Shown: positions 45,479 to 55,492 of the stretch, in pieces | Layout: each line of letters begins with the position of its first letter | Numbering within the stretch: position 1 is the stretch's first letter | Assembly (NCBI GenBank): GCA_963281255.1 | Contig: OY725500.1 | Span: 1 to 64,000 of the forward strand | DNA length: 64,000 nt | DNA from: Aphrocallistes beatrix | Taxonomy: Eukaryota > Porifera > Hexactinellida > Sceptrulophora > Aphrocallistidae | Direction: 5' to 3' | Notes under the pieces: model-generated | Database searches by the model: none | Told to the model about the DNA's origin: nothing | The model's input: only the letters and a program-made list of their open reading frames with translations | Program-made: the position numbers and the translations under genes

Positions 45479-48400
45479 TCAGTTCTCCGCTGGGCTCGTC
45501 GCGGCCATCAAAAGCTCAGGTTTCTCCTCCAAGACACGCAGGGTCAGTTTGTCAATGTAATCCTGCAGCCGCTTAATCTGCAAACAAACAAACAAATAAC
45601 AAACATTCCCCATTAGAGAGTGACCAATAAGTTCTGATACAAGCTTCGTTAGGTATAATTCTTAAACTCAAACAATCTTAGTCATTATGTTTTTTAGGGA
45701 TTCAAATTCGGATATTTTCAATAATTTTAAAAGATTTTTCGAATCTAAGAACTAGAACTGTGTTTTGCATGGTGAGTTTTGTGAAGAAAAATGTGTCCTG
45801 CCACGCAGCGAAAATCGCGATTCAGGGCCCACTGCTTCTGTAAAAATGTCTTCACAATAGATGTTCCATGACGACTTAGCACCAGCAGTTACCTTTCATT
45901 CACCATGGAAATATTTCACAAATCTATTGTGAAATATTTCCAATAGATTTGTGAAATATTTCCATGGTGAATGAAAGGTAGCTGCTGGTGCTAAGTCGTC
46001 ATGGAACATCTATTGTGAAGTACATTATCAGAAATGAGAGAACATTTTGCAAAATCACCCAAAATGGCACCTTTTTCACATCACCAAAAATCTGATCTAA
46101 ATGGTTCTCAAAATGCAATGATTAAACATCTTACTATATTTCTTCAAATTTAGAGTGTAAGGAATTCCTAGAATTTGAAGACTCTGGAAAGATTATTTGA
46201 AAAGTAGTGGGCCTGATTCACGATTTTCGTTGCGTGCCAGAACACATTTTTCTTCACAAAACTCAGTTCTAGGACTTAGAATCGAAAAATATCTTAAAAT
46301 CATTGAAAATATCCGAATTACAATCTCTATTTTTTAAACTTATGCCTAAGGAATCTTGTATCAGAACTAATCGGTCTCAGCACTCACCTCTTCCTGCTGC
46401 TCCCGCAGCTGCAGTTTCTGCTGAGAGGAGAGGGACTGCAGTTCTTGGATGAGTTTGCTCTGCTGCTCCTCTCGCGGGGAGGGGCCCTTCTTCTGGGACC
46501 CCTGCAGGGGTTTGTTCGGGGACTTCCCGGCCACTGCCTCCTGTCACGAGTGAGATTAGTCGGGGAGGACGGAATTAATGGATTCCTATGCTACGACAGA
46601 ACCCACGATTCGAGCATTTCGCACTGTGCTTAATTAGTTTGGGTTGTAAGGTCTTAATTGCAGAGAGCATGACATGTTAGACTTGTACTACGACTAAGTA
46701 GGACCTATGCCCATATATGGAATCATACCAGTTGGGTGTTTTAACAGAATTCAGAGCTAGAGCCTACCTTCACTCCGAGGCTATCCTCGTCCACGTAAGT
46801 GAACAACATTCCTGAAAGTCCGATCCCACCTGAAGCCGTTTCCACGACAACAGGACCTGAGCACGGGAATTTGGCAGGGAGACAGGTGACGACTATTTTG
46901 TAGCTGGAGTAGTACTCTAGCGTTGAGGTACAGTCCATGCCAGCCACACCCACGCGCGTGACGTCATCGCGACTCAGACCCAGGTTGTTCCCTCTTAGCG
47001 TCACCTGCACATTCCCTACAGAACAGACCAATCAGAACGAGCGGTTCCCTGGATACGCAAGGGGAGATAGGAATGCATACCTCTGAGTGCGGACTGCCTG
47101 GGTCCCAGTCCAGTTATCTCTGGCGGCGGCTGCTGGTCGACTTGTAGTAAGGTGTACCTGGCGTTAGCAACGTGAACGGAGTCTTGGAATGAGTGCGGGC
47201 GCATTCTGACGTCATCCGAGGAGGAAGCTGGAGAATCCGAGTTGAGACTCTGCCGCGACGAGTTCGAGTCCCGCCCCTCTAGCTGGATACCTATAGGGTA
47301 CAATGGAATGTGTGTTCAGCTAGAACAGCTTATTTAAACTGAATGAGGTTAGAGGGAATACCGCCCTAAGTTGCCCCCTTTGAAGGGTACTACCCTAGCA
47401 ACGAGTAGCGAGATTGACATTTACTCACTCTGCAGGAAGGAGACCTGCAGGGCGGAAGCCTCGCAGGTTCCCTGTCGGGAGTGCAGGAACAGGTGTCCCC
47501 TGTGCTCGTGGGTGGTCAGGTGCGCCGGGATGAGAAGGGAGATCTCGCTGGGCCCGGCGGACTGGATGTAGTCCAGACAGCTGACGCGTCCCAACCGCAG
47601 CTCCAAGATGTCCCCCTGCACCTGGCACAGGTAATCCCCGGTGATCAGCATCCTAGATACGAATGCAGCTCACAGGAATGTGTCTGAGGGCGGGACACGA
47701 ACTCGCCTGTTGGGTCTGTCCAGGAAGACGGTGCGCGGGCGGACGTCCCTGAGTGCGGGGGTGGGCACGCGGTTGGGAGTGGCGTAGACGGGCTGGGAAC
47801 GCAGACTCTCCGTTAGCGAGGACAGCGACCCCGCGTCCTGCCCAGAGGACAGGGTGCTGCTGGAGCCCGTGGGGAACCCCAGGGCGTTGGAGAGGGACAG
47901 GGGGAGGCCCGGGGAGTCCAGGCGCTCTCTGGAGCTCCACACGACCCCCGACCTCTTCCTGGCCTCCAGGCTGCTCTCGGACCGCGCCGTGCTGAGGGAG
48001 GAGGCGCGCAGGACGGAGAAGTCCGGGGCCTCCGAGGGAGCGATCGGGGGACGCGCGGTGCTGTTGGCCTTCCGCGGAATCGGCCGTTCCTTCCCCGACA
48101 CCTACGCAGCCAGGAAACAGATAAGTAAACAAACAAACAAACAAACAAACTGACCGCTCCGGTAGGTCCGAGGGGCGGCTGGGAGGAGGTGGGGGTGGGG
48201 AGGTGTCCGGAGATCCAACAGCTGACTTTCAGCTCCGCCACCTGTCCGTGCTTGTTGCTGAGCTGCAGCAGCACCGGCGCTTTGTCTCGCGGGAGCTGCC
48301 CCGCCGGCGCGGCGTACTTCCCCAGCGTCTGCTTGCGGTCCTTCAGCTTGAACTGGAACAGCTCGCCGGCCTGGCAAGAAAGCGCGGCCTGGTCCTTCCA

Positions 48401-48589
48401 GCGGGGCTCGCTCGGGTCCGTCGAGACCAGAGTTTGGAACTGTGACTTTTTGGGACCGAACACGACCGACCAGCTGTGCTCCTTCCGCGCGCTGGGCTGT
48501 CCGGCGCGGATCTTGGCGGAGATGACGGTGCAGTTGACCTGGATCTCGTTGCTAGGGCTGGGCGTGGACCTCCCTGCGTCCTGACTCAT
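45479..48589 (-). CDS. Rab11-FIP-like protein with C2, IPT and FIP-RBD domains
   Basis: Seven exons, about 580 residues. Residues about 10-135 form a C2-like domain (VNCTVISAKIRAGQPSARKE, RWKDQAALSC, FQFKLKDRKQTLGKY, LKVSCWI), then a Ser-rich linker. Next is a beta-rich segment (MLITGDYLCQVQ, ISLLIPAHLTTHEHRGHLFL) that may be a degenerate IPT domain. A clear IPT/TIG domain follows (about 405-500): PPPEITGLGP, VQVTLRGNNLGLSRDDV, YKIVVTCLPA, VVVETASGGIGLSG. It resembles the Ral-binding IPT domain of exocyst Sec5. The C-terminus is a coiled coil and a Rab11-binding FIP-RBD: EEIKRLQDYIDKLTLRVLEE, then KPELL. C2 plus FIP-RBD is the layout of class I Rab11-FIPs on recycling endosomes; the IPT domain is not part of any FIP I know. 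Intron 47653-47706 looks GC-AG (CAG|GCGAGT). Confidence 0.85.
45621..46380. mobile_element. Fold-back element in the last Rab11-FIP intron
   Basis: The intron carries a very long inverted repeat. Outer arms begin GACCAATAAGTTCTGATACA and end GTATCAGAACTAATCGGTC. Middle arms include AGAAAAATGTGTCCTGCCAC against TTCGTTGCGTGCCAGAACAC. The inner arms are about 78 bp and near perfect (for example TTCCATGACGACTTAGCACC), closing on a short loop near 45935. The right side has about 170 extra bases. The tips resemble mariner-type ends (CCAATAAGTTC); that family call is inference. Non-coding. Confidence 0.82.
48123..48150. repeat. (AAAC)n microsatellite in Rab11-FIP intron 1
   Basis: Seven or so AAAC units directly next to the 5' splice site of Rab11-FIP intron 1. 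Confidence 0.9.
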
Positions 48590-48710
48590 CTCTGCGCTCT
48601 GATTGGCTGCTAGCTCGTGGAATGTGGAGCTTAATGTTTCGGGTTACAAACAAACAAGCATTCAATAATTCCATTTAATCTCAACACAAAATAGAACGGG
48701 ACGGGATTGG

Positions 48711-50529
48711 TCAGACCTGGAACTCCTCGACGCGGTTCCTGCGGAAGGAGAGGCGGTGGCTGCGGAGGGAGAGTCTGCTGGCGCCGCGCATGAGCGGTCC
48801 GCTCTTGGGGCGCGCGATTTCTCGCTCGCGCAGCGTGGGACCGCCGAGTCTGAGCGGGGTTTCTCTGTCCAGCAGCATCTGCACGAACCGCTGCTCCGCT
48901 TCCGGCGACACGCGCGTGCGCTGCACGTCCAGACTCCGCAGGGACAGGTTGTTCCCCGGCGACAGCGACGCCCCCAGACAGATCAGCCCCTCGTCCCCCA
49001 CCGGCGTGTCTGCTGCAGGAACACATTACCATATAAGGAAGTCCCCTTATAAAGTAGTTCGATTACCTTATAAGGCAATGCAATTAGCACCCAGATAGGA
49101 CCTGATATAAAGTATGCTATGTGCACTGAATATTGAGAGTAGTTACCTAGCGACAGAGTCTCCAGATTGGAATTCTCCGCGATAGCCCCTGCCAGCAGCG
49201 CGGCGCCGAGGTCTGTGATCTGGTTGCCGGAGAGGAGCAGCTTGGAGAGGGGACAGGAGACAGGGGGCGCGTGCTGGGGGGTCCGGGAGAGGTCGCGGAG
49301 GGTGTTGAAGCTGGAGGTGCTCAGTGCCCGCCGCTGAGAGGTGTGAAGTGGCGCCTTCTGAGGCGTGAGGAAGTGCACCGGGGACTGGGCGCGCGCTCGG
49401 AGCAGCTGAGACAAGGACTGGCACGTCTTGTCCGTGATGAAGTTGTGCGCCAGCCCGAGACACCTACGAATGAGCAGATTAGCCGAGAACTAAACTAACC
49501 GCTGGAGATGTACGGCCGCACTTATCTACACATCTGCCACCTCTCCACCATGATACTATCTGCTTAAATTTGAGTTTATAGCATTCGTATATTCAAATGC
49601 TATTCGAATCGGAAGTGGCAGATAGAGAGGAGGTTAGTGGCATAAAGAGAGGTGAGAACTCACCTGACGTCAGAGTGAGGGGCCTGCATGGCGCGGACGA
49701 GGTAGGTGGCTCCGCGGTCCGTGATTCCGTTCTGACTCAGCCCCAGACTGCGCAGCTGGCAGGCGGGCTCCAGCAGCCAATCAGCCACGGCCTTAGCGCC
49801 CCTGTCCCCCACCGCATTCCCGCCCAGACCCAGCCACAGCAGCGGCGCCCCTCTGAGCCCCCGCATGAGCCCCTCGCAACCCTCCCTCCCCAGCGAGTTC
49901 TGCCCTAGCGACAGCCAGCTGAGATGGAATGCCAGCCCGGGGGTCAGGAGGCCAGCTGCTCCTGAAGTCAGCTGATTGGAGAACAGAGACAATCCGCCCA
50001 CCAGACCCCGACCAATCACCTCCTTGCATTCCTTTGCTCCCGTGCTCGTGATCCCGTTGCTACCCAACTCCAGGTTCTTCAGGCTCACGCCCGTATCCAG
50101 GATACGCTTGCATACCTCTGCAACACCTGCGTCTCCTAGGCAACAGTCATTCAGCACTAAGGAATGCACACGTGGCGGCGGAGATTGGCGGAGGAGAGGC
50201 GACAGGATTTTGACACCTTCCAGTCCGAGGTTGACCCCTGAGAGGTCCAGTCTGACTTCGCACATGGAACAGTTAATCCCAGACACCAGACGCTCCAGCT
50301 CACGCATACCGATGCTGCACTTCTCCAGACATACCTCCTGTACAGAGGGGTTGCTAAGGAGCGCTTCGATCAGCTGGGTGATGATGACATCACTCAGAAT
50401 CTGTTTGCAGAGTTTGATTTCTTTCAAATCCTCTTCTCCTTTGCGACCCACCGCCTTGGAACCTGCCCCGCCCATTCGCAGACTAACAGCAAGACAACGA
50501 ACATTGTTTGCTTGTTTAGTTGTTACCAT
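48711..50529 (-). CDS. Leucine-rich-repeat protein of the ribonuclease-inhibitor/NLRC3 type
   Basis: Three exons, about 50529-49665, 49468-49148 and 49012-48711. At least ten RI-type repeats of about 28 residues are seen, for example LKNLELGSNGITSTGAKECK, LSWLSLGQNSLGREGCEGL, LLWLGLGGNAVGDRGAKAVA, LRSLGLSQNGITDRGATYLV and LSKLLLSGNQITDLGAALLA. The tail is Arg-rich (RLSLRSHRLSFRRNRVEEF). There is no NACHT, CARD or other effector domain, so this is a stand-alone LRR scaffold; the partner is unknown. The start may be the ATG at 50529 or the one at 50475 (MGGAGSKAV), since a tiny intron ending tgctgttag could lie between them. Confidence 0.85.
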
Positions 50530-50677
50530 AGCGACAATTAATTAATTAATTTAAAATATTTATGTTTAATCATTACTGCACATTCCAACTCCAAATGACC
50601 ATCACTTCAATACAAACTCAGCATGTGGGTATACTACAGAGTACCATGGACGAATTAGTAGAGGGACCATGGATGCG

Positions 50678-50947
50678 TCACTTCTTGCTGGAGGGGGCTG
50701 GTGGGGCGGGAGTGGGGTACAACTTGACACTTCGGATGGGCGGTCCTCTCCCGTTCGCCTTCTGAACGGCCTCTCGCTCAATCCGGAGTTTCGTCTGAAC
50801 TTCCACCGCTCTCTGCAGCCCCTCCGCCTTCTTCTTCCGCAGCCCCCGCGGCTTCTTAGCCGACGCCCTCGGGACCTTGGACAGGTCCAGCTTGAGGTGT
50901 TGCTGTTGTTTGTGTTTACTCTTCTTCAGCAGCTGATGCTGCGGCAT
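50678..50947 (-). CDS. Small basic protein, unrecognised
   Basis: Single-exon frame of 89 codons starting at an ATG, MPQHQLLKKSKHKQQQHLKL. It continues DLSKVPRASAKKPRGLRKKK with a Glu/Arg-rich helix, and ends PTPAPPAPSSKK. Very lysine-rich, and GC-rich codons like neighbouring real genes, so probably expressed. The composition suggests a nucleolar or ribosome-assembly factor, but no family is recognised. It could also be a terminal exon of a longer gene. Confidence 0.5.
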   Translation of the reverse strand: MPQHQLLKKSKHKQQQHLKLDLSKVPRASAKKPRGLRKKKAEGLQRAVEVQTKLRIEREAVQKANGRGPPIRSVKLYPTPAPPAPSSKK

Positions 50948-51196
50948 TGCTATATCAGCTAATTAACACCTTGTAATAGAAGATCAAACTGTGATCCCAC
51001 AATAATTATTGAAAATTAAACAAACTTTTGAAAAATTGTTCGAATTGTCTCCATCACTTTAGTGTTGGGAACTCAACTCAGTGAATAATGGCAGATCTCA
51101 GTTAAATCAACGATAAAGATACTTAACACTTAAAAAGAATTGAATTCTAAGGAAGAGTCACGAGTATCACTGTACAAATAGGATACACAGACTGCA

Positions 51197-54100
51197 TCAA
51201 GTTAGCTCCGGGAATAATTCCAGGATGATCTGGTCCAGGAGGGAGGAGACCAGCTGCTGGTTGTTCTCCTGATTGTCGAAGCATTCCAGCACCACATCCA
51301 AGTTGCATAGCAACAACTCCTTTCCTATGGCATGCTTAGCAACCTTTGGAATTTGTGAGTTAATTCTCTCTCGGAGGCTGTGTTTCTGCGCCAATAGCTC
51401 CGACTTGAGCAGGTCGCGGTTGTAGACCTGCGGCGCTGAGTGGTAGAGAGTGTCGCGCACCTTCTCGATGAGGAAGACGAGGTAGGACTCGTTGCTCAGC
51501 TGACCAATCAGCTGATCGGCCCACTGCTGCAGCCACAGCTCCGTCTGGTAGGGCAGGAGCAGGTTGAGAACAGCTGACAGGAGTCTGATTGGGTAGGGCA
51601 CAGTCAGCACTGAGTGGAACGCGAACTGCAGCAACTCCCCCCAGCTGCTGATGCTCAGGGGCGTCCCTTGGGCGGTAGGGGGGACAGGGGGGTCTGCAGG
51701 GGGGTCGAAGACTTTGCTGTACTCCCTCGAATCCTCGAGCCACTTGTCTCTCGAGGAGACCACCCTGCTGACCACTTCGCTCTGGTGGCGGTACGGGGGA
51801 GGGGCGGTGGACTCCAGGAAGTTGTCGAGTGGTTTACTCAGGAATTCATGTCTATACACATTTATATAAACACGGATAAATATATCGTAGACTCCCTAGC
51901 AACGCACCTGTCTGTAAGAATGCTCTTGTGGATGTTCCGCATCATCCTGCCTGCGTGGTCTCCGAAGTTCTCCGCCTGGAATATCTTATCGTCGTTAATG
52001 TCGCAAAGGAATTTGCACACAAGCTCAGACTGCTGCAGCTCTGGAACCCTGCACGGAGTTCTTGTTGTTATTGTTTGTTTGTGTTTGTATTGTGAAAAAA
52101 TGGAAAATTCTAGATTAGAATTTGAAATTTGAGAGTCCATTAAAGACAACATTGTCTTGGAATAAACTATTTGAGAAACGGACAAAATAGCTCAATATTA
52201 GCTGTTGAATTGGATGAGAATGTTATTCTATAATCAACATTCCATTCGTGTAACTACCCCTCCCTCACTACGGCTAGGGACGCAGGAATGTACCTGAGCA
52301 GGGCGGTGAGGTAGAGCTCCAGCTCGCGGCGCCGCGTCTCCAGCTCCTGCGAGGAGATGAAGAGGATCTTGCGCGGGACGGCGCCGATCTTGGCGCTGGG
52401 GAAGAACTTCCGGAGCATGCTGTCCAGCACCTCGAACTCGGAGTAGCGCCGGAAGATGCTCCACTCGATCTCGGGCGTGACGTCACGCCGCACCACGTGC
52501 AGGCCGAACTGGTGGAAGGTCTTGTGCGTCTTGATGCGCGTCACCTCCGGGACGGTGAGGTGCCAGCGGGACAGGTCGAACTCCAGCTGGTCCTCCGACA
52601 CGATCACGTTCTCGATCCCGCTGCTCCGCGTGCGGGAGACCCTCTGTCTGACCGGCGCCTCCTGTCCCGTTCCGTCCGATATCGTCCTGCGGAGTCAGGT
52701 TAACACCATCCATGGTCCACCCATGCCCTTATAAGGAGTACCTGCGGTAGATGTCTCTGTCCACGGACGCGTCAGGGTTGGGGACGTCTATGGTGGCGGC
52801 CTTGGCGAGTTTCTTGGAGACCAGAGGGGAGTTCATCCGCAGGATCCGGATGCTGCCCCCCCGCTCCCTCCTGTCCTCCTGCTTGGACGCCTGCAGAGGT
52901 GTTAGTTCCGATTAGACATAGTTTAGGCGCCAATCAAGACCCACCTGCGAGGACCTGTTCTTCAGTCTCCGCGAGATGGAGTGCAGCCGGAATGTGCCGG
53001 ACCTCATGAAGCAACGGCAGAGGTGTCTGTCCTTAGCAACCGTCAGCTGCTCCAACAATTCGCCCACGACATGGGACTCCTGCAGCCGTGAGATGACGTC
53101 ATTGTTGTCTGTCTATAAATAGAACGGAATAACGCGCCGATACATTCCAATGCGCCGATTTGACTCACGGAAGTGTCCAGAATCAGCTGCAAGCAGTGGA
53201 GGGAGGCGGGCGCCAGGGGCAGAGAGAACTTGTCGGGGGCGCGGAAGAAGGTGTCCCGGATGGCGCGCAGCTTGGCGACGGAGGAGTGCTTGTGGATCTT
53301 GGGTCCGTCCAGCATCTCGTGCACCTCCCTGAGGTCCAGCAGGCACTGCAGCACGGCCAGTTCCCCCAGGCCCTGCAGGAACCGCACGAACAGCGCCAGC
53401 TCCTCGTTCTCCAGAGACACCGCCTCCGGGGGCGGGGCCGGCACCAGCGGGCGCAGCAGGGGGACGCAGGGGGAGGGGGGGGACCTGGGGAGGACGGGGG
53501 GCACGTCCGGGTCCAGCAGGCGGTAGAGGAGCCGGTAGAGGAAGAGCGGGCTGGACAGCTTCTGCACGCCGCGGGCGATGACCCGGTTCCCGACCGCCTG
53601 CGAGAGCAGCGAGGCCATGAGCGGCGAGCAGTGCGCGTGCGGAGGCGTCGCGTGGCGCAGCAGCAGCGACACCGCCTGGGCCGCGTAGGCGGGCAACCGC
53701 GCGGCCGCACCCAGCGACGGGTGTCTGGCCCCGTGGGTGGTCCCGTGAGCGAGCTTGGAGGTGTGCACGTGCTGCAGGAGACACGGGATCAGTTTCAGCT
53801 TCAGGAGGCTCGTGACGTCACAGTGCCTCAGCCTCAGAATGAGCGCGCGCGCCAAATACTGCAGCAGAGACTGCACCTGTCGGAGAGCGGATTAGTGTGA
53901 GTATAAATAGCTCCATCGGACTCACCTCGCTGGAGAAAGCGGGGTCGGCGCTGATTTTGGAGTACCAGTTGAGGACATGGTGGGACATTATCTCGTTGAT
54001 CAGCCCTAGCAACGAAGAGTCGACTGCGGAATTCAGCTCTAGCTCTGTCCAGATGTGACACTTGATACGCACGTCTCTGCATTCTGATTGGTTGCTAGGC

Positions 54101-54318
54101 AGGCGAGGATTGGAATGCATCTTTGCGAAGAAGAGAATGATTGTACCAAAAGTATATCCTAGCCATAGCAACCAGAAAAGGCCGAGGAATGTAGTATAGA
54201 GTGGGGAGATAGGTATTGAGAATGCCCTACATTCCTGAGCGATGATGTCACGTAGCGGCGTCGTTAGGAAGAGCAGCCAAACAGCTGATAGATATACGCG
54301 CTTGAACTGCTCACTCAT
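51197..54318 (-). CDS. SNX14: Sorting nexin of the PXA-RGS-PX-nexin C type (SNX14-like)
   Basis: ER-anchored sorting nexin; vertebrate SNX14 works at ER-lipid-droplet and endolysosomal contacts. The N-terminus has two hydrophobic segments (VYLSAVWLLFLTTPL and FLGLFWLLWLGYTFGTIILF). A PXA domain follows (LGLINEIMSHHVLNWYSKIS, then the cysteine- and leucine-rich part). Then an RGS-like region (ELALFVRFLQGLGELAVLQC, LREVHEML), a PX domain (WSIFRRYSEFEVLDSMLRKF, ELETRRRELELYL) and a C-terminal nexin domain (SWGELLQFAFHSVL, LELFPELT). PX similarity is closest to SNX14 among those I know; SNX13, 19 and 25 are alternatives. Start is the ATG at 54316-54318; the frame runs further 5' without another ATG. 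Eight or so exons. Confidence 0.85.
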
Positions 54319-54646
54319 CGCATTCCTTACTCTAGATACGTAGCTAGGGGCTGACCTTGGAAATAATATCACGTTAACAGAGGTACCCGCCTATCTCAGA
54401 TTTGGATAGGTCAGTTGTACCGAACCGAACAATTTAGGAAGAACTTCAAATTGCGAATATCGAATTTCCCTGCTTTTTATCTAATTTTATTCCAATAAAG
54501 TTAATTCTGAAAAGATTGAAATTAATCTTGAAGAATTATATATATGCATTCCTATCCACAGTCCCGTTACTAAGTGTAACCCAGTTTCATTACAAAATGA
54601 AGATAATGAATACAAACAGATCTAATTAGGACAGAGGGAGAGGGGT
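54319..54646. other. Spacer between the sorting nexin and the Bet1-like gene
   Basis: AT-rich spacer of about 330 bp. Nothing recognisable apart from AT-rich stretches that could serve transcript ends. Confidence 0.5.
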
Positions 54647-55312
54647 TCACTTCACACTCGAAGAGAACATGAGTCTCTTGACGAGGTAGAACAAGACGAA
54701 GAAGAAGAGCACAGCTGTCAGGGCGAAGTAGCACATCAACTTCCGGTCTTTGGACCGATTCTGCGTCGCCTCTTTGACCCGGGACCAGCTGGTGCCCATC
54801 AGAACCCCCGCACGCGACACGGCATCTCGCTACGTCACAGAATAGATCTAAGTAACTATAAATAGAACTGGAATTCGCGCAGACTCACTTTATCGCTGAG
54901 CCAGTCCGTCTGCTCCACACTCTCATTGCGCAGGTCCGTAGCGAGCTAAGACGAGAATAACATTGAAATACACAACCAATGAGTTGAGTTTATTAGGATA
55001 AAGACTGACTGATTTCATCAGAGAGACTCGGCTGGCCATTTCTTCCTCCAGATGGTCGTTCTCCATCTCCAGCATTTCATCCGACACTCCTAGCATTAGC
55101 CAATCAACTCAGTGGAATCACTTGTGTCACGCCTCAGTTCTACTAAGTTGGTTGATAGTCATTTTGCCTGCAGCATTTGTATAATATACAAATAACTCAG
55201 AACTGAGAAGGCTGCATTCTCGCAATCAGAACGCTGGCTTCCAACACAACTTTAAATAGAACACACATTCCATTCCTAGCACGCGGGCGTCCTATTTACC
55301 TTTGTAGCTCAT
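54647..55312 (-). CDS. Bet1-like Qc-SNARE
   Basis: Vesicle-fusion SNARE of ER-Golgi or intra-Golgi traffic. Four exons: the first is only 13 bp (55300-55312, MSYK plus one base), then the N-terminal half of the SNARE helix (DEMLEMENDHLEEEMASRVS, LMKS), then LATDLRNESVEQTDWLSDK. The last carries the remainder of the helix (RDAVSRAGVLMGTSWSRVKE) and a C-terminal membrane anchor (MCYFALTAVLFFFVLFYLV, KRLMF). About 110 residues, the family's normal size. Spacing and the Ser-Leu block match BET1 and BET1L; which of the two cannot be decided. It is missed by simple frame scanning because exons are tiny. It lies head to head with the next gene, 180 bp apart. Confidence 0.88.
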
Positions 55313-55455
55313 CCTTTCTCTAATCTAAACAAAACAAGCGGTAACAAGGTGTGAAGTGAGGTTTCCCCGCGCGATCCCATTGGACAGCTGCGCGGGAGCC
55401 ATGGCTTCGAGCAGCAATGGACACATCAGTATGGAAGCCAGGCCTCGCCGAGAAG

Positions 55456-55462
55456 TATAAAT
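55456..55462 (+). promoter_or_regulatory. TATA box of the adaptor-like gene
   Basis: TATAAAT at 55456-55462; the proposed ATG is at 55493, 30 bp after it, giving a very short leader. Confidence 0.55.
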
Positions 55463-55492
55463 GCCGATCTATTCGGAGATCTGCACGTAGAG

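Noticed and set aside
53113-53784. GC-rich alternative frames in the sorting-nexin PXA/RGS exon
   Set aside because: Arg/Ala/Pro-rich shadows; the chosen frame has the conserved leucine-rich pattern and continues through the introns.
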